A stretch of DNA of 64,000 nt from Salinivibrio kushneri (GCF_005280275.1 NZ_CP040021.1:2381001-2445000), one strand, 5' to 3'; positions 8,995-18,310 are shown, counted from the stretch's first letter. Notes: a model not told the origin generated them from the sequence alone. Program-made: numbers and translations.

Positions 8995-9813
8995 ATGGAA
9001 CATCGCTCCCTTACCTTTATTGGCGCCGGTAATATGGCGCGATCTATCATAGCTGGCCTGGTGAATGCAGGCTATCCCACTAAAGCGATAACGGCCTCAT
9101 CACCCAGCGCTCACCCTGGCGACGTGCTGAGCACGGATTATGGCATCCAAACCACCCGTGATAACTTGCATGCCTGCCAAGCAGCAGACGTCATTGTCTT
9201 GGCGGTCAAGCCACAATTAATGGCGCAGGTTTTAAGCGATTTATCGGCCGTCGATTGGTCATCAAAATTGGTGATCTCAATTGCAGCCGGCATCAGTACT
9301 CACCGTCTGTGTGAGATGGCAGGTACCACACTTAACCTAGTACGTGTGATGCCGAATACACCGTCTCTTGTCGGACAAGGAATGAGCGGGTTATTTGCGT
9401 CGAGCCAAGTCACTGACGCGGATAAACGCTATGCCACCGCATTGATGGAAGCCGTCGGCGAAGTCTGCTGTGTCGACGAGGAAGCAAAAATAAATGGTGT
9501 GATTGCCGCTGCAGGCAGCGCACCGGCATACTTCTTTCGCTTTATGGAGGCGATGCAGCAAGAAGCTATCCGCCAAGGCTTTAGCGACGAGCAAGCCAGG
9601 CAGCTGGTTCAGCAAGCCGCAAAAGGCGCGGCAGAAATGGTTGTAAGCAATACGGACACAACCATTGGCCAATTGCGTGAGCAGGTCACCTCAAAAGGCG
9701 GCACAACCGCTGAAGCACTGCGCGTTTTCGACCAACATGGTATTGGCGATATAGTGGCACAGGCCATGCAGGCGGCAGTCAGCCGCGCCGAGCAAATGGA
9801 ACAAGAATTTTAA
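8995..9813 (+). CDS. proC: Pyrroline-5-carboxylate reductase
   Basis: The protein has 272 aa. It reduces 1-pyrroline-5-carboxylate to proline with NAD(P)H, the last step of proline synthesis. The start at 8995 is chosen because AGGAA lies nine bases upstream and the protein then begins just before the Rossmann motif FIGAGNMARSI. Others are AVKPQ, RVMPNTPSLVGQG, and GSAPAYFF with TSKGGTTAEAL at the C-terminus (substrate site and dimer helix). Proline supply is relevant to osmotic stress in halophiles, but no special regulation is visible. Confidence 0.97.
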   Translation: MEHRSLTFIGAGNMARSIIAGLVNAGYPTKAITASSPSAHPGDVLSTDYGIQTTRDNLHACQAADVIVLAVKPQLMAQVLSDLSAVDWSSKLVISIAAGISTHRLCEMAGTTLNLVRVMPNTPSLVGQGMSGLFASSQVTDADKRYATALMEAVGEVCCVDEEAKINGVIAAAGSAPAYFFRFMEAMQQEAIRQGFSDEQARQLVQQAAKGAAEMVVSNTDTTIGQLREQVTSKGGTTAEALRVFDQHGIGDIVAQAMQAAVSRAEQMEQEF

Positions 9814-9829
9814 TCACTAAGGCAACGAT

Positions 9830-10384
9830 ATGAATGCAATGACCTTTCTGATCAACACCGCGTTTGATCTTTACATCATGGTGGTGCTGCTACGCGTTTG
9901 GCTACAATGGGCGCGCGCAGACTTTTACAACCCCTTCTCTCAATTTATCGTCAAAGCGACCCAGCCTGTGGTTGGCCCGTTGCGTCGTATGATCCCGGCA
10001 CTCGGTGGTTTGGATCTGGCAACGGTGCTGTTTGCTTACTTACTCATGGTGGCCAAATTTGTGGTACTGGATTTAGTCGCCGGTAACCCCTTCGCGATGA
10101 GTTCAGGCATGTTCCTCTTCTCCGCCATCGCCTTACTGAAAGCCGCGGGTAAGTTGCTGTTCTGGGTGCTGATCCTGCGCGCTATTTTGAGTTGGGTCAG
10201 CCAAGGCAACAACCCAGTAGAGTATGTTTTTCACCAACTGACCGAGCCCGTGTGCGCGCCAGTACGCCGTATTATTCCTCCCCTCGGTGGGCTCGATCTC
10301 AGTATTCTGGTGATCTTTATCGCGCTCCAATTTATCAATATGCTTATCGGCGATTTTATCGGCCCGATTTGGTATGCCCTGTAA
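9830..10384 (+). CDS. yggT: YggT-family integral membrane protein
   Basis: The protein has 184 aa and consists of two homologous YGGT units, each with two or three membrane segments. The repeats are marked by QPVVGPLRRMIPALGGLDL (about residues 44-62) and EPVCAPVRRIIPPLGGLDL (about 138-156). The function is unsettled; a link to osmotic shock tolerance and to cell division/chloroplast nucleoid distribution in relatives has been suggested. It follows proC by 16 bp, as in Vibrio and E. coli. The DUF167 gene yggU that usually follows is missing. Confidence 0.93.
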   Translation: MNAMTFLINTAFDLYIMVVLLRVWLQWARADFYNPFSQFIVKATQPVVGPLRRMIPALGGLDLATVLFAYLLMVAKFVVLDLVAGNPFAMSSGMFLFSAIALLKAAGKLLFWVLILRAILSWVSQGNNPVEYVFHQLTEPVCAPVRRIIPPLGGLDLSILVIFIALQFINMLIGDFIGPIWYAL

Positions 10385-10449
10385 GCGAATCGCCACGCGC
10401 TAAGTCATCCTCGACTTATCGCCATAGCTTGCACCGCTTACGGGATTTC

Positions 10450-10492
10450 ACGGGTGCCAACGATGTACGGCGGATCGTACTCAGGCACCCGT
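10450..10492. other. Two-tier inverted repeat in the yggT-DUF4426 gap
   Basis: The outer arms ACGGGTGCC (10450-10458) and GGCACCCGT (10484-10492) are exact reverse complements. Inside them GTACG (10465-10469) pairs with CGTAC (10476-10480). No T-run follows, so this is not a standard terminator. It may act as an mRNA hairpin within the operon or as a protein-binding site. It occupies the position where relatives carry yggU. Confidence 0.6.
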
Positions 10493-10538
10493 ACGTATTG
10501 ATAGCGACCCTCACTTCGCTTTATCACAAGGAAAGATT

Positions 10539-10979
10539 ATGCGTCAGATAATTGCAGCGCTCAGCGTCATATTCACCGTGGCTATCTCCCCAGCATGGGC
10601 AGGTCAGTTTAAAGAAATCGGTGAGTTGGAAGTGCATTACAACACGCTCTCGACCACTTTCTTAACGCCCGAAATCGCTCAGCAGTACGACATTACCCGG
10701 AGTGGCTATCGAGGCTTGGTCAACATTGCCGTTCTCGATACCATGCAACTGGGAAAACCGGCGATAGCCGCCGAGGTCACCGGACAAGTCAAAAACTTGG
10801 TCGGAAACAGTCGTGATCTAGACTTTACCGAGATCAGAGAAGGTGACGCGATCTATTATATCGCTACCTTCGCCGCCGATGATGAAGAGACGTATCGCTT
10901 TCACATCGATCTCAATGCCGAAGGAAACCGCAATGCGTCCTTTGACTATAATTATACGTTTTACGTCGATGCCCCGTAG
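10539..10979 (+). CDS. DUF4426 exported protein
   Basis: The protein has 146 aa. Residues 1-21 are a cleavable signal peptide ending in AWA. The rest is a predicted beta-rich periplasmic domain with HYNTLSTTFLTPEIA near its start. I recognise it as the DUF4426 family, which in vibrios lies between yggT/yggU and rdgB. No function is known and there are no catalytic motifs that I can identify. AAGGAAAG precedes the ATG. Confidence 0.88.
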   Translation: MRQIIAALSVIFTVAISPAWAGQFKEIGELEVHYNTLSTTFLTPEIAQQYDITRSGYRGLVNIAVLDTMQLGKPAIAAEVTGQVKNLVGNSRDLDFTEIREGDAIYYIATFAADDEETYRFHIDLNAEGNRNASFDYNYTFYVDAP

Positions 10980-11007
10980 TCGGGCTATAACCCAATAGGT
11001 AACTGTG

Positions 11008-11604
11008 ATGAAGAAAGTTGTGTTGGCCACTGGGAACGCAGGCAAAGTAAAAGAAATGGCGGGACTGCTCGGCGAATTTGGTTTCGACGTCCTGCCACAA
11101 AGTGACTTTGCGGTTGAAGAGGCGGATGAAACAGGCACCACCTTTATCGAAAATGCCATCATTAAGGCGCGTCATGCGGCCAAAGTGACCGGCCTCCCCG
11201 CCATTGCCGATGATTCAGGTTTAGAAGTCGATGCGTTGAACGGTGCGCCGGGCGTGTATTCTGCCCGCTACGCCGGTGAAACAGCCAGTGATACGGACAA
11301 TGTCGCTAAACTGTTAGAAGCTTTGCATGATACAGACAATGATGGACGCCAGGCTCGCTTCCATTGCGTGTTGGTTTATATGCGCCATGCTAATGACCCA
11401 ACACCACTGGTCTGTCACGGGGTGTGGGAAGGGCAAATCGCTCAAGCACCGCAAGGGGACAACGGCTTTGGCTACGATCCCGTGTTTTTACCTGCCGATC
11501 AGCAATGTACCGCAGCAGAAATGCCCGCTTCCGAGAAAAAACAACGTTCTCACCGCGGACAAGCACTTAACGCCCTGTTCCAAGCCTTAAAAGTGTCGCA
11601 ATAA
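11008..11604 (+). CDS. rdgB: XTP/dITP pyrophosphatase (house-cleaning NTPase)
   Basis: The protein has 198 aa (E. coli 197). It hydrolyses XTP, dITP and related deaminated purine triphosphates to monophosphates so they are not built into DNA or RNA. The N-terminal [12 protein letters not shown] binds the triphosphate. [25 protein letters not shown] holds the acidic catalytic residues, and GFGYDPVF and SHRGQAL close the site. A GTG at 11005 is directly upstream, but the ATG at 11008 gives the family start [10 protein letters not shown]. hemW follows after three bases. Confidence 0.97.
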   Translation: MKKVVLATGNAGKVKEMAGLLGEFGFDVLPQSDFAVEEADETGTTFIENAIIKARHAAKVTGLPAIADDSGLEVDALNGAPGVYSARYAGETASDTDNVAKLLEALHDTDNDGRQARFHCVLVYMRHANDPTPLVCHGVWEGQIAQAPQGDNGFGYDPVFLPADQQCTAAEMPASEKKQRSHRGQALNALFQALKVSQ

Positions 11605-11607
11605 ACC

Positions 11608-12759
11608 ATGATCCCATTGAGTCTGTATGTACACATTCCTTGGTGTGTACAAAAATGCCCCTATTGCGACTTTAACTCGCATACCCAAAAAGGTGAGATC
11701 CCGGAAGAGGATTATATTGATGCGCTGCTCGAGGATTTGGATACTGATCTTGCCGCCTACCCTTCTGTCATCACGCGCACATTGCATTCAATCTTTATTG
11801 GAGGCGGCACACCAAGCTTGATGTCACCTCCACAGATAGCACGTCTGTTGGATGGCATTAAGGCACGCCTTCCCGTCAGTGATAGCCTGGAAGTGACCAT
11901 GGAAGCCAACCCTGGCACCGTGGAGGCCGATAAATTTATCGGCTACCGACAAGCAGGCGTTAACCGGATTTCTATCGGGGTGCAGAGCTTTTCTGCTGAT
12001 AAGCTCGAACGCTTGGGGCGCATTCATGGCCCTGGAGAAGCAGAGCGGGCCGCCCACCTTGCCCATCAAGCGGGATTAAATAGCTTTAACCTTGATTTGA
12101 TGCATGGTTTGCCCAACCAGTCAGAGCAAGAGGCTCTGAGTGACTTAGAAAAAGCGATTGCACTTAAGCCGCCACATCTGTCTTGGTACCAGTTGACCAT
12201 CGAGCCCAACACCCAGTTTTACTCCAAACCACCCACTCTGCCAGAAGAAGATACCTTGTGGGACATTTTTGATCGCGGGCATCAGCTGCTTACCGACGCT
12301 GGCTACGTACAATACGAGACATCCGCATACAGCTTACCCGGTCATCAATGCGCCCATAACCTCAATTACTGGCGTTTTGGTGACTATTTGGGCATAGGTT
12401 GTGGCGCCCATGGTAAGCTCACTTTACCTAACGGCGATCAGTCTCGCCTGCTTCGAACCGTTAAAGTGAAGCATCCGCGCGGCTACCTCGATCCACAAAA
12501 AGCCTATCTCACTGATAGCCAGTGGGTGAAAGAGACGGATCTCGCGTTTGAGTTCTTTATGAATCGGTTTCGTCTGCTCGAACCTTGCCCGAAAGCCGAG
12601 TTTGTTGCCCGTACCGGGTTGCCCCTCGATCATCTCAGCCACCCTTTGACGCAAGCCCTTGAGCAAGGTCTGCTCGCGGAGTCCGAGACACATTGGCAAG
12701 TAACCGCTAAAGGTAAGCTCTTCCTCAACGATCTTTTGGCCATTTTTTTAACTGACTAG
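11608..12759 (+). CDS. hemW: HemW, radical-SAM heme chaperone
   Basis: The protein has 383 aa. HemW was long annotated as an oxygen-independent coproporphyrinogen oxidase, but characterised members are heme chaperones. The radical-SAM cluster motif is CVQKCPYC at about residues 14-21. IGGGTPS, EANPGTVE, NRISIGVQSF and FNLDLMHGLP follow. The fourth cysteine found in true HemN (CxxxCxxCxC) is absent: the motif ends CPYCDFN. rdgB-hemW is a conserved pair, and a hairpin terminator follows. Confidence 0.95.
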   Translation: MIPLSLYVHIPWCVQKCPYCDFNSHTQKGEIPEEDYIDALLEDLDTDLAAYPSVITRTLHSIFIGGGTPSLMSPPQIARLLDGIKARLPVSDSLEVTMEANPGTVEADKFIGYRQAGVNRISIGVQSFSADKLERLGRIHGPGEAERAAHLAHQAGLNSFNLDLMHGLPNQSEQEALSDLEKAIALKPPHLSWYQLTIEPNTQFYSKPPTLPEEDTLWDIFDRGHQLLTDAGYVQYETSAYSLPGHQCAHNLNYWRFGDYLGIGCGAHGKLTLPNGDQSRLLRTVKVKHPRGYLDPQKAYLTDSQWVKETDLAFEFFMNRFRLLEPCPKAEFVARTGLPLDHLSHPLTQALEQGLLAESETHWQVTAKGKLFLNDLLAIFLTD

Positions 12760-12777
12760 TGCAACAAACTGTGTGTT

Positions 12778-12804
12778 AAGGTGCCTATTGTTTAGGCACC
12801 TTTA
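12778..12804 (+). terminator. Predicted terminator after hemW
   Basis: The stem AAGGTGCCTA / TAGGCACCTT (12778-12787 with 12793-12802) has a five-base loop. Only a short T stretch follows, so efficiency is uncertain. Confidence 0.65.
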
Positions 12805-12883
12805 CCTGCCCAGCGGCTGATTGGCCTTTTGACGGCAAGTAAAGCCAGCCCGACTCACTCAACCAGCCTAAGAGGGATACCCT

Positions 12884-13969
12884 GTGACTTCGTCATTTCG
12901 TGTCGAGCCGAAACATTGGACTTTAATCGCTGCGCTGATCATCGCAGCCTATGCGTGCTATTTACTTATCGAGCCCTATATTGGTGCAATCGTTCTCGCG
13001 TTTATTGTCTCTTTGCTCTTTTTCCCTCTTCATAAACGTATTGAAGATCGCATTGGGCAACGCCCAAACACGGCGTCGGTGATATCTTGTGTCTTAATCA
13101 CCTTTATCATCATTATTCCCCTCACCGTGGTAGCGGGTGCGATAATCGAACAAGGCGTGAGCTTTTTTACACGCAGTTACGAGTGGCTCAATAACGGTGG
13201 CGCAAAACAGTTACTCAACAACCCACAAATACAATCGTCACTGCATTTTCTCAACCAATGGCTGCCATTTGATTTAATTGACCCACAAGAAACGGTGAAA
13301 AAGCTGGCCGCTTGGATGTCTTCTTTCAGTGGCCAAATGCTCGAATTCAGCTCCAAGGTATTAGGGGATGTGACCGATTTTTTCATCACCTTTATGCTGA
13401 TGTTGTTCGTTCTGTTTTTCTTGCTCCGCGATCACGACAGCATTATCCATACGCTCCGCCACGTGATCCCCTTATCACGCAGCCAAGAAGATCAGTTATT
13501 GGATGAGGTGGAAAAGGTGGCCAAGTCTGCCGTGCTTGGGTCCTTTCTCACCGCCTTGGCGCAAGGGGCCGCAGGCGGCTTGGCGATGTGGGCCGTGGGC
13601 CTGCCAGCGCTATTTTGGGGCACCATGATGGCGTTCGCCTCCTTTATTCCTGTGGTCGGCACCGCGCTCATCTGGCTGCCAACCGTGCTTTATTTGGTGG
13701 CCACGGGCGATTGGCAGTGGGCGATCGCCTTACTGATATGGAGTGTGGTGGTGGTCGGCTCCATCGATAATCTCCTCCGCCCCTTCCTCATGCAAGGCAA
13801 CTCGGGGATGAACACCCTGCTTATTTTCTTCTCACTGTTAGGTGGCTTGCATCTGTTTGGCTTGATGGGACTGATTTATGGCCCGATTATTTTCTCCATC
13901 ACCTTAGTGCTATTTCGTATGTATGAAATCGAGTTTGAGCGCTTTCTTGACCGACAAGACAACGCATAA
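12884..13969 (+). CDS. AI-2E (PerM-type) family transporter
   Basis: The protein has 361 aa and seven or eight hydrophobic segments: a pair near residues 12-50, one near 65-85, and a group from about 155 to 345. The central soluble loop (roughly 90-150) and FVLFFLLRDHD before the second half are typical of the family. The start is a GTG at 12884 with AGAGGGA upstream. Family members export autoinducer-2 (E. coli TqsA) or act as sodium/proton antiporters in halophiles. The present substrate cannot be decided. It resembles the YdiK/PerM subgroup. Confidence 0.85.
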   Translation: MTSSFRVEPKHWTLIAALIIAAYACYLLIEPYIGAIVLAFIVSLLFFPLHKRIEDRIGQRPNTASVISCVLITFIIIIPLTVVAGAIIEQGVSFFTRSYEWLNNGGAKQLLNNPQIQSSLHFLNQWLPFDLIDPQETVKKLAAWMSSFSGQMLEFSSKVLGDVTDFFITFMLMLFVLFFLLRDHDSIIHTLRHVIPLSRSQEDQLLDEVEKVAKSAVLGSFLTALAQGAAGGLAMWAVGLPALFWGTMMAFASFIPVVGTALIWLPTVLYLVATGDWQWAIALLIWSVVVVGSIDNLLRPFLMQGNSGMNTLLIFFSLLGGLHLFGLMGLIYGPIIFSITLVLFRMYEIEFERFLDRQDNA

Positions 13970-14072
13970 GCACGCTGATATTGGCCTGGTGCGCGCTTTG
14001 TGGGAAAATCCCCGTCAGCGCGCCCCTCGACCAAACGCGACCTATCAGTCACAGTAACCGAAGAGAAATACC

Positions 14073-15098
14073 ATGGCCCTCACGGCTCCTAGCGAGATTG
14101 CCCAACGTCACCTCACGCTGTTTGAAAACAAACATGTTCTATTAGCTGGTGAGCTAGAAGATAACTTTGCTCAGCAGTTACTGCCTCATGCCTCGCAAGT
14201 GTCTGTCTTTACGACCCATCATGGCTACGCCTCACGAATGGCAAATACCGATGTGAAGGTCCATGAAGGGGCTGAATATGTGGGTGAGAGCTCAGTTGAT
14301 TTGGTACTTTTCTACTGGCCTAAGTCAAAAGCGGAAGCCGATTTTCTTCTCGCGATGCTCACACATCGTCTCGGTGCCAATGTCGACTGGGTCGTGGTGG
14401 GTGAAAACCGCAGTGGCGTTAAAAGCATCGAAAAACGTTTTACCCCGTATGGCCAAGTGATCAAACAAGACTCGGCACGCCGATGCAGCCTGTATCATGG
14501 CCAATGTACGTCACCGGCGGCGTCGTTTAACCTAGCGGATTGGTTTCACGACTACCCACTCCAAGTAGAGAATCAATCACTCACGGTTCGTGCTCTACCC
14601 GGTGTGTTTAGCCACAAAAGTCTTGATGATGGCACGGCCTTATTACTCAAGCACCTGCCCAATATGCACGGTGATGTGATTGATGTCGGCTGTGGCGCAG
14701 GCGTCATCGGCTCGGTAATACTGGCTACCCACCCAAGCTGTACGGTCACCTGTGTTGATGTGAATCATTTAGCCGTTGCATCAACCCAAGCGACCCTCAC
14801 GGCCAATGGGCTCAAAGGCTCTGTTTTTGCCTCAGACATGTTAGGTGCCGTCAGTGGACAGCAGTTTGATGCCATTATTAGCAATCCACCGTTCCATGAA
14901 GGACTCGAGACGTTTTACCAGGCGACTGAGTCCTTGCTGGAAAGCGCGCCTCGCTACCTGCGCCGTCACGGCCAATTGGTGATCGTCGCCAACAGCTTCT
15001 TACGTTACCCCCCGATTATTGAAAAAGGGCTCGGTCAGTGTGATACCCTCGCCAAAACCCGTCGATTCGCCGTTTATCATGCGCAAAAAGCACGCTAG
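14073..15098 (+). CDS. rsmC: 16S rRNA (guanine-1207-N2)-methyltransferase
   Basis: The protein has 341 aa, matching E. coli RsmC (343). It methylates N2 of G1207 in the 30S subunit. It consists of two tandem methyltransferase-like domains, of which the C-terminal one is catalytic. Visible are VIDVGCGAGVIG (SAM-binding motif I, around residue 206), VTCVDVNHLA, and ISNPPFHEG, the N6/N2-amino-methylase NPPF motif. The N-terminal copy (about 1-170) lacks these motifs, as usual in this family. A terminator-like hairpin lies 107 bp downstream. Confidence 0.96.
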   Translation: MALTAPSEIAQRHLTLFENKHVLLAGELEDNFAQQLLPHASQVSVFTTHHGYASRMANTDVKVHEGAEYVGESSVDLVLFYWPKSKAEADFLLAMLTHRLGANVDWVVVGENRSGVKSIEKRFTPYGQVIKQDSARRCSLYHGQCTSPAASFNLADWFHDYPLQVENQSLTVRALPGVFSHKSLDDGTALLLKHLPNMHGDVIDVGCGAGVIGSVILATHPSCTVTCVDVNHLAVASTQATLTANGLKGSVFASDMLGAVSGQQFDAIISNPPFHEGLETFYQATESLLESAPRYLRRHGQLVIVANSFLRYPPIIEKGLGQCDTLAKTRRFAVYHAQKAR

Positions 15099-15203
15099 TG
15101 GCTGACAACACCATCGAGCAGTGGGTTAACACACATATAAGACTTGATACCTGACAGCAGATCACAGTTTTGACTCATCGGACGTGTTAGCGTCTTCTCT
15201 CTC

Positions 15204-15228
15204 GCGGCTGCCTTTTGGCAGCCGTTTG
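15204..15228 (+). terminator. Hairpin, likely terminator of rsmC
   Basis: The stem CGGCTGCC / GGCAGCCG (15205-15212 with 15217-15224) has a TTTT loop and is followed by TTTGC. The T-run is short. Confidence 0.55.
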
Positions 15229-15267
15229 CGATTCAAGCCCGCGTGATCAGAGAGAGGTATTCACAGC

Positions 15268-16857
15268 GTGCAAATGGATATGGGTTACTCGACGCGTCTT
15301 CAACGCCGCTTCATGTGGTGGTTTTTTAGTCTTAGTATTATCCCTGTGGTGATGTTGACGGGGTACTTTACTTGGAGTCAGTCACAACTGCTGATCAATC
15401 AAGCCCATCAGCAGCTCGAGCACGAGCGCGATCGTAACTATGCCACCATCACATCATATTTTGATGACCAAGTCCGCGCGGTGATTAATCTTGCAGCCTC
15501 CGATCTAGCAATCAGCAGCGGTGGACGCTTTTATGGCTTTCCTCATGCATTCCAACAACTCGGTAATAATACGCGCCAAGCGCAGCGTCGACTCATACCG
15601 ATCCTTCAACAGTCCTCGAGCCAACATGCTGGCGTGACAGCACAAAAATACCGCCGTTTATATCGCCGCTTTCATCATCAATTTCAAGCCTGGTTAGCAA
15701 GGTACGCGTTCAACAATCTCGCGATGTTTGATTTAAACCAAAACCTCGTGTACGCCGTCAAACCTCACCCCATGACACAGGATAACCCGTCACTGAAAAG
15801 GGCGATAAAGCAATTAATGAGCCTGCCTGATCAGCAACGTCCTAAGTGGGTGCGCACCGCCTTTGAGCCACATGGCTCACGCACCATGCAAGCTTGGTAC
15901 CTGGTTCCCATACTTAAAAGCGGCCAGATGCAAAGCATCCTTGCTATTCGCACCACAACCGATAACTTGTCTGCAACTCTACGCCAACGGCAGCGCCCAG
16001 AGTCAGGCCTGTGGCTGATTAATCAAAATCATCAATCGTTACTCAACAGTTGGGTACCTCACTCTAATCAAGCGACGCCTTCGATCCTGCCCCCCAAACA
16101 CGCAATCAATGCCGCTTTCGATGGCCAACAAGGGGTCATGTCACCGAGCCAATATGCAATCATGCCTCAACTCACGGCATACCGCCCCGTCAATGTGGCG
16201 GGGGCGTCTTGGGCGTTGATCACTTGCACACCTCAAAAAAGTGCCTATCGACCTCTCCGCCACTTGTATGCAATCAGTGCCACACTCGTGATCGTCGTTA
16301 TTGTATTATTAGTCTTTATCGGGCATTGGTTATCTCACCGCCTGACACTGCCTATCTTACAATTGACTTGGTGCGCTGAGCAGTTTGCCGCCGGTGAACT
16401 GGACTACCCGGTCACCCATCGCCAGCGAAACGATGAAATCGGTCGCCTTGCAAGTGCACTCTCCCACTTAAAACACAGCATGAGAGCGAGGTATTTTGCG
16501 CCATCAAGCACGATTAAACATAAAGAGACACACGTTCATCAGTCGGAGGGGATTCATCGTCGCTTGGTTAATGCGATGAACTTAGCTCTCGCCGCTTGGG
16601 ATGGCGATAAAGTCGACCTAGCAGAAAAAAGTGGCTTATGGCGTGTTTATCAGGATAAAGGCAGCTTCCAAACAAGAACCTTGGATAAGTACCTGCACGT
16701 AGAAACCGTCCCCAAAACACCACGTTGGCGAAATGTAGTACGCACGCTCGACTTTGTCCTCAAGCATACCAGTGAGCAATCACCTCACTACCAGTCATTA
16801 AAACAGGCCCAATCCGATATCCAGAACTGGGTGAGCCAAGACAAAGGCCGTCGTTGA
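15268..16857 (+). CDS. Membrane receptor with large periplasmic domain, HAMP and an unrecognised C-terminal domain
   Basis: The protein has 529 aa. Membrane helix 1 is at about 13-36 and helix 2 at about 333-355. The roughly 295 residues between should form a periplasmic sensor, perhaps double-Cache-like, though I could not identify it. A HAMP domain follows (about 356-410, LPILQLTW...GELDYP...NDEIGRLA). There is no histidine kinase, GGDEF, EAL or chemoreceptor signalling domain. Instead residues about 425-529 form a compact basic domain with AAWDGDKVDLAEKSGLWRV, RTLDKYL (470-476) and PRWRNVVRTL (484-493). I have a sense that similar motifs occur in other proteins but cannot name the family. 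The start is GTG 15268, or ATG at 15274 or 15280. It is a single gene, divergent from nothing. Confidence 0.75.
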   Translation: MQMDMGYSTRLQRRFMWWFFSLSIIPVVMLTGYFTWSQSQLLINQAHQQLEHERDRNYATITSYFDDQVRAVINLAASDLAISSGGRFYGFPHAFQQLGNNTRQAQRRLIPILQQSSSQHAGVTAQKYRRLYRRFHHQFQAWLARYAFNNLAMFDLNQNLVYAVKPHPMTQDNPSLKRAIKQLMSLPDQQRPKWVRTAFEPHGSRTMQAWYLVPILKSGQMQSILAIRTTTDNLSATLRQRQRPESGLWLINQNHQSLLNSWVPHSNQATPSILPPKHAINAAFDGQQGVMSPSQYAIMPQLTAYRPVNVAGASWALITCTPQKSAYRPLRHLYAISATLVIVVIVLLVFIGHWLSHRLTLPILQLTWCAEQFAAGELDYPVTHRQRNDEIGRLASALSHLKHSMRARYFAPSSTIKHKETHVHQSEGIHRRLVNAMNLALAAWDGDKVDLAEKSGLWRVYQDKGSFQTRTLDKYLHVETVPKTPRWRNVVRTLDFVLKHTSEQSPHYQSLKQAQSDIQNWVSQDKGRR

Positions 16858-16916
16858 CATTGTCATTGCGGGTAAGCGGCCTTATAGTGATTCAAACCCT
16901 TAATCGCTAGGTCTTA

Positions 16917-17819
16917 ATGGCGCTTTCTCTTCCTCAACTGCGAGTGTTTTTAACCATCGTGCAAGAGGGCACGATCACCGCCGCGGCGAAAAAACTGTTT
17001 CTCAGTAAACCGGCGGTCAGTATGGCACTCGCCGAATTAGAAAGTCAGCTCGGTTATCCCCTGTTTGATCGACGCGGCAACCGGCTTCACCTTAATGATC
17101 AAGGTGCGGCACTTATCCCTAAAGCGGATGAGTTGCTGATCCGTAGCGATGAAATTAGCGCCGCATTGAAAGACGACAGCCAATTGATTGGCTGCCTACG
17201 ATTAGGGGGAAGCGATACCGTGGGTAATCAGCTTTTACCCACACTGATTAGCGATTTTCGCCATGCGACCTCGCATCAACAGCAAACACTGATGATTGCC
17301 AACAGCCAAGAGATCATCGATCGTCTTCAACACTTCGAGCTGGATGTTGGATTGGTAGAAGGTGAAATACTGCACCCCGATTTACTGCAAATGCCGTGGC
17401 TAAGCGATCAGATGGTCGTGGTATGTCACCCAGATCACCCACTTGCGAGTCAAACGCCGTTAAGTGTGGGAGCTCTCGACGATCAAACCTGGCTGATCCG
17501 CGAACCAGGTTCAGGCACGCGTGAGCACTTTCTCTCACGCCTTGCGCCTCGCTTCGAGCGCTGGCATCTTTCTTTTGAGCTCAATACCACCGAAGCGATT
17601 TTAAATGCTGCGAGTGCCGGGTTAGGCCTCGCGTATCTGTCTAAGCTCTCCGCTCAGCACGCCATTGCCGATGGTCGAGTCGTTGCTCTCGAACTCCCTT
17701 TGCTATTGTCTCGGCGCTATTGGCTCGTGCGCCACAAAGATAAATATCAATCAGGTCTACTCTCCCGCTTCTGGGATTTCTGCTTACACTGGCAACCTCA
17801 ACCCCATTCTTCTACTTAA
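16917..17819 (+). CDS. LysR-family regulator, YeiE-like
   Basis: The protein has 300 aa. The N-terminal winged helix-turn-helix (about 5-63) has GTITAAAKKLFLSKPAVSMALAELE. The effector domain shows LGGSDTVGNQLLP, VGLVEGE, the loop LIREPGSGTREHF, and the C-terminal WLVRHKDKYQSGLL, all of which parallel E. coli YeiE and the CbbR/CysB-like group. The target is unknown. The divergent gene that often marks a LysR target is absent; upstream lies the HAMP receptor in the same direction, 59 bp away, so co-transcription is possible. Confidence 0.88.
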   Translation: MALSLPQLRVFLTIVQEGTITAAAKKLFLSKPAVSMALAELESQLGYPLFDRRGNRLHLNDQGAALIPKADELLIRSDEISAALKDDSQLIGCLRLGGSDTVGNQLLPTLISDFRHATSHQQQTLMIANSQEIIDRLQHFELDVGLVEGEILHPDLLQMPWLSDQMVVVCHPDHPLASQTPLSVGALDDQTWLIREPGSGTREHFLSRLAPRFERWHLSFELNTTEAILNAASAGLGLAYLSKLSAQHAIADGRVVALELPLLLSRRYWLVRHKDKYQSGLLSRFWDFCLHWQPQPHSST

Positions 17820-17844
17820 CCAGCAATCACCATGCGACAGATAC

Positions 17845-17873
17845 AAAAAAGCCCCGACCGTCAGGTCAGGGCT
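17845..17873 (-). terminator. Terminator of the rRNA operon
   Basis: On the minus strand AGCCCTGACC, loop TGAC, then GGTCGGGGCT is followed by six T. It lies about 160 bp after 5S rRNA. In the plus direction it could also slow transcription from the LysR gene, but there the T-run is poor. Confidence 0.88.
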
Positions 17874-18029
17874 CTGTATTTTCTCATCAAAGTCTTACGC
17901 ATATCTGCTTTGATGATTAAATTGCGTGCTATGCGTAGGGGGTTTTGAAGCGAGACGCACAGTGTATGCCAATACATGAGCATCGCAGCTATCAAAAATC
18001 ACAAGCAATAGGCGCAATTTATAATCAAA

Positions 18030-18147
18030 GCCTGGCGATGTCCTACTCTCACATGGGGAGACCCCACACTACCATCGGCGCTGCTTCGTTTCACTACTGA
18101 GTTCGGCATGGAGTCAGGTGGGTCCAAAGCGCTATGGTCGCCAAGCA
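18030..18147 (-). rRNA. rrf: 5S ribosomal RNA
   Basis: The minus strand reads TGCTTGGCGACCATAGCGC at the 5' end and closes with GACATCGCCAGGC, which pairs with the start. The length is about 118 nt. Conserved internal segments CCATGCCGAACTC and GAGAGTAGG are present. Exact ends are estimated from the terminal stem. Confidence 0.95.
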
Positions 18148-18310
18148 AAATTTTGTCTGGAACAAAATTTAACGCACTTCAGTGCGGCCCGTCAGGGTCA
18201 AATACAAGGATGTATTTGATAAATTCGTTCCTAAATCTAGAAAGCTGTTCGTTCTCGCCACAATCAACTGGCTTTATTTTAAGTCCAACCCAAAACCTCT
18301 TGGGTGTTGT

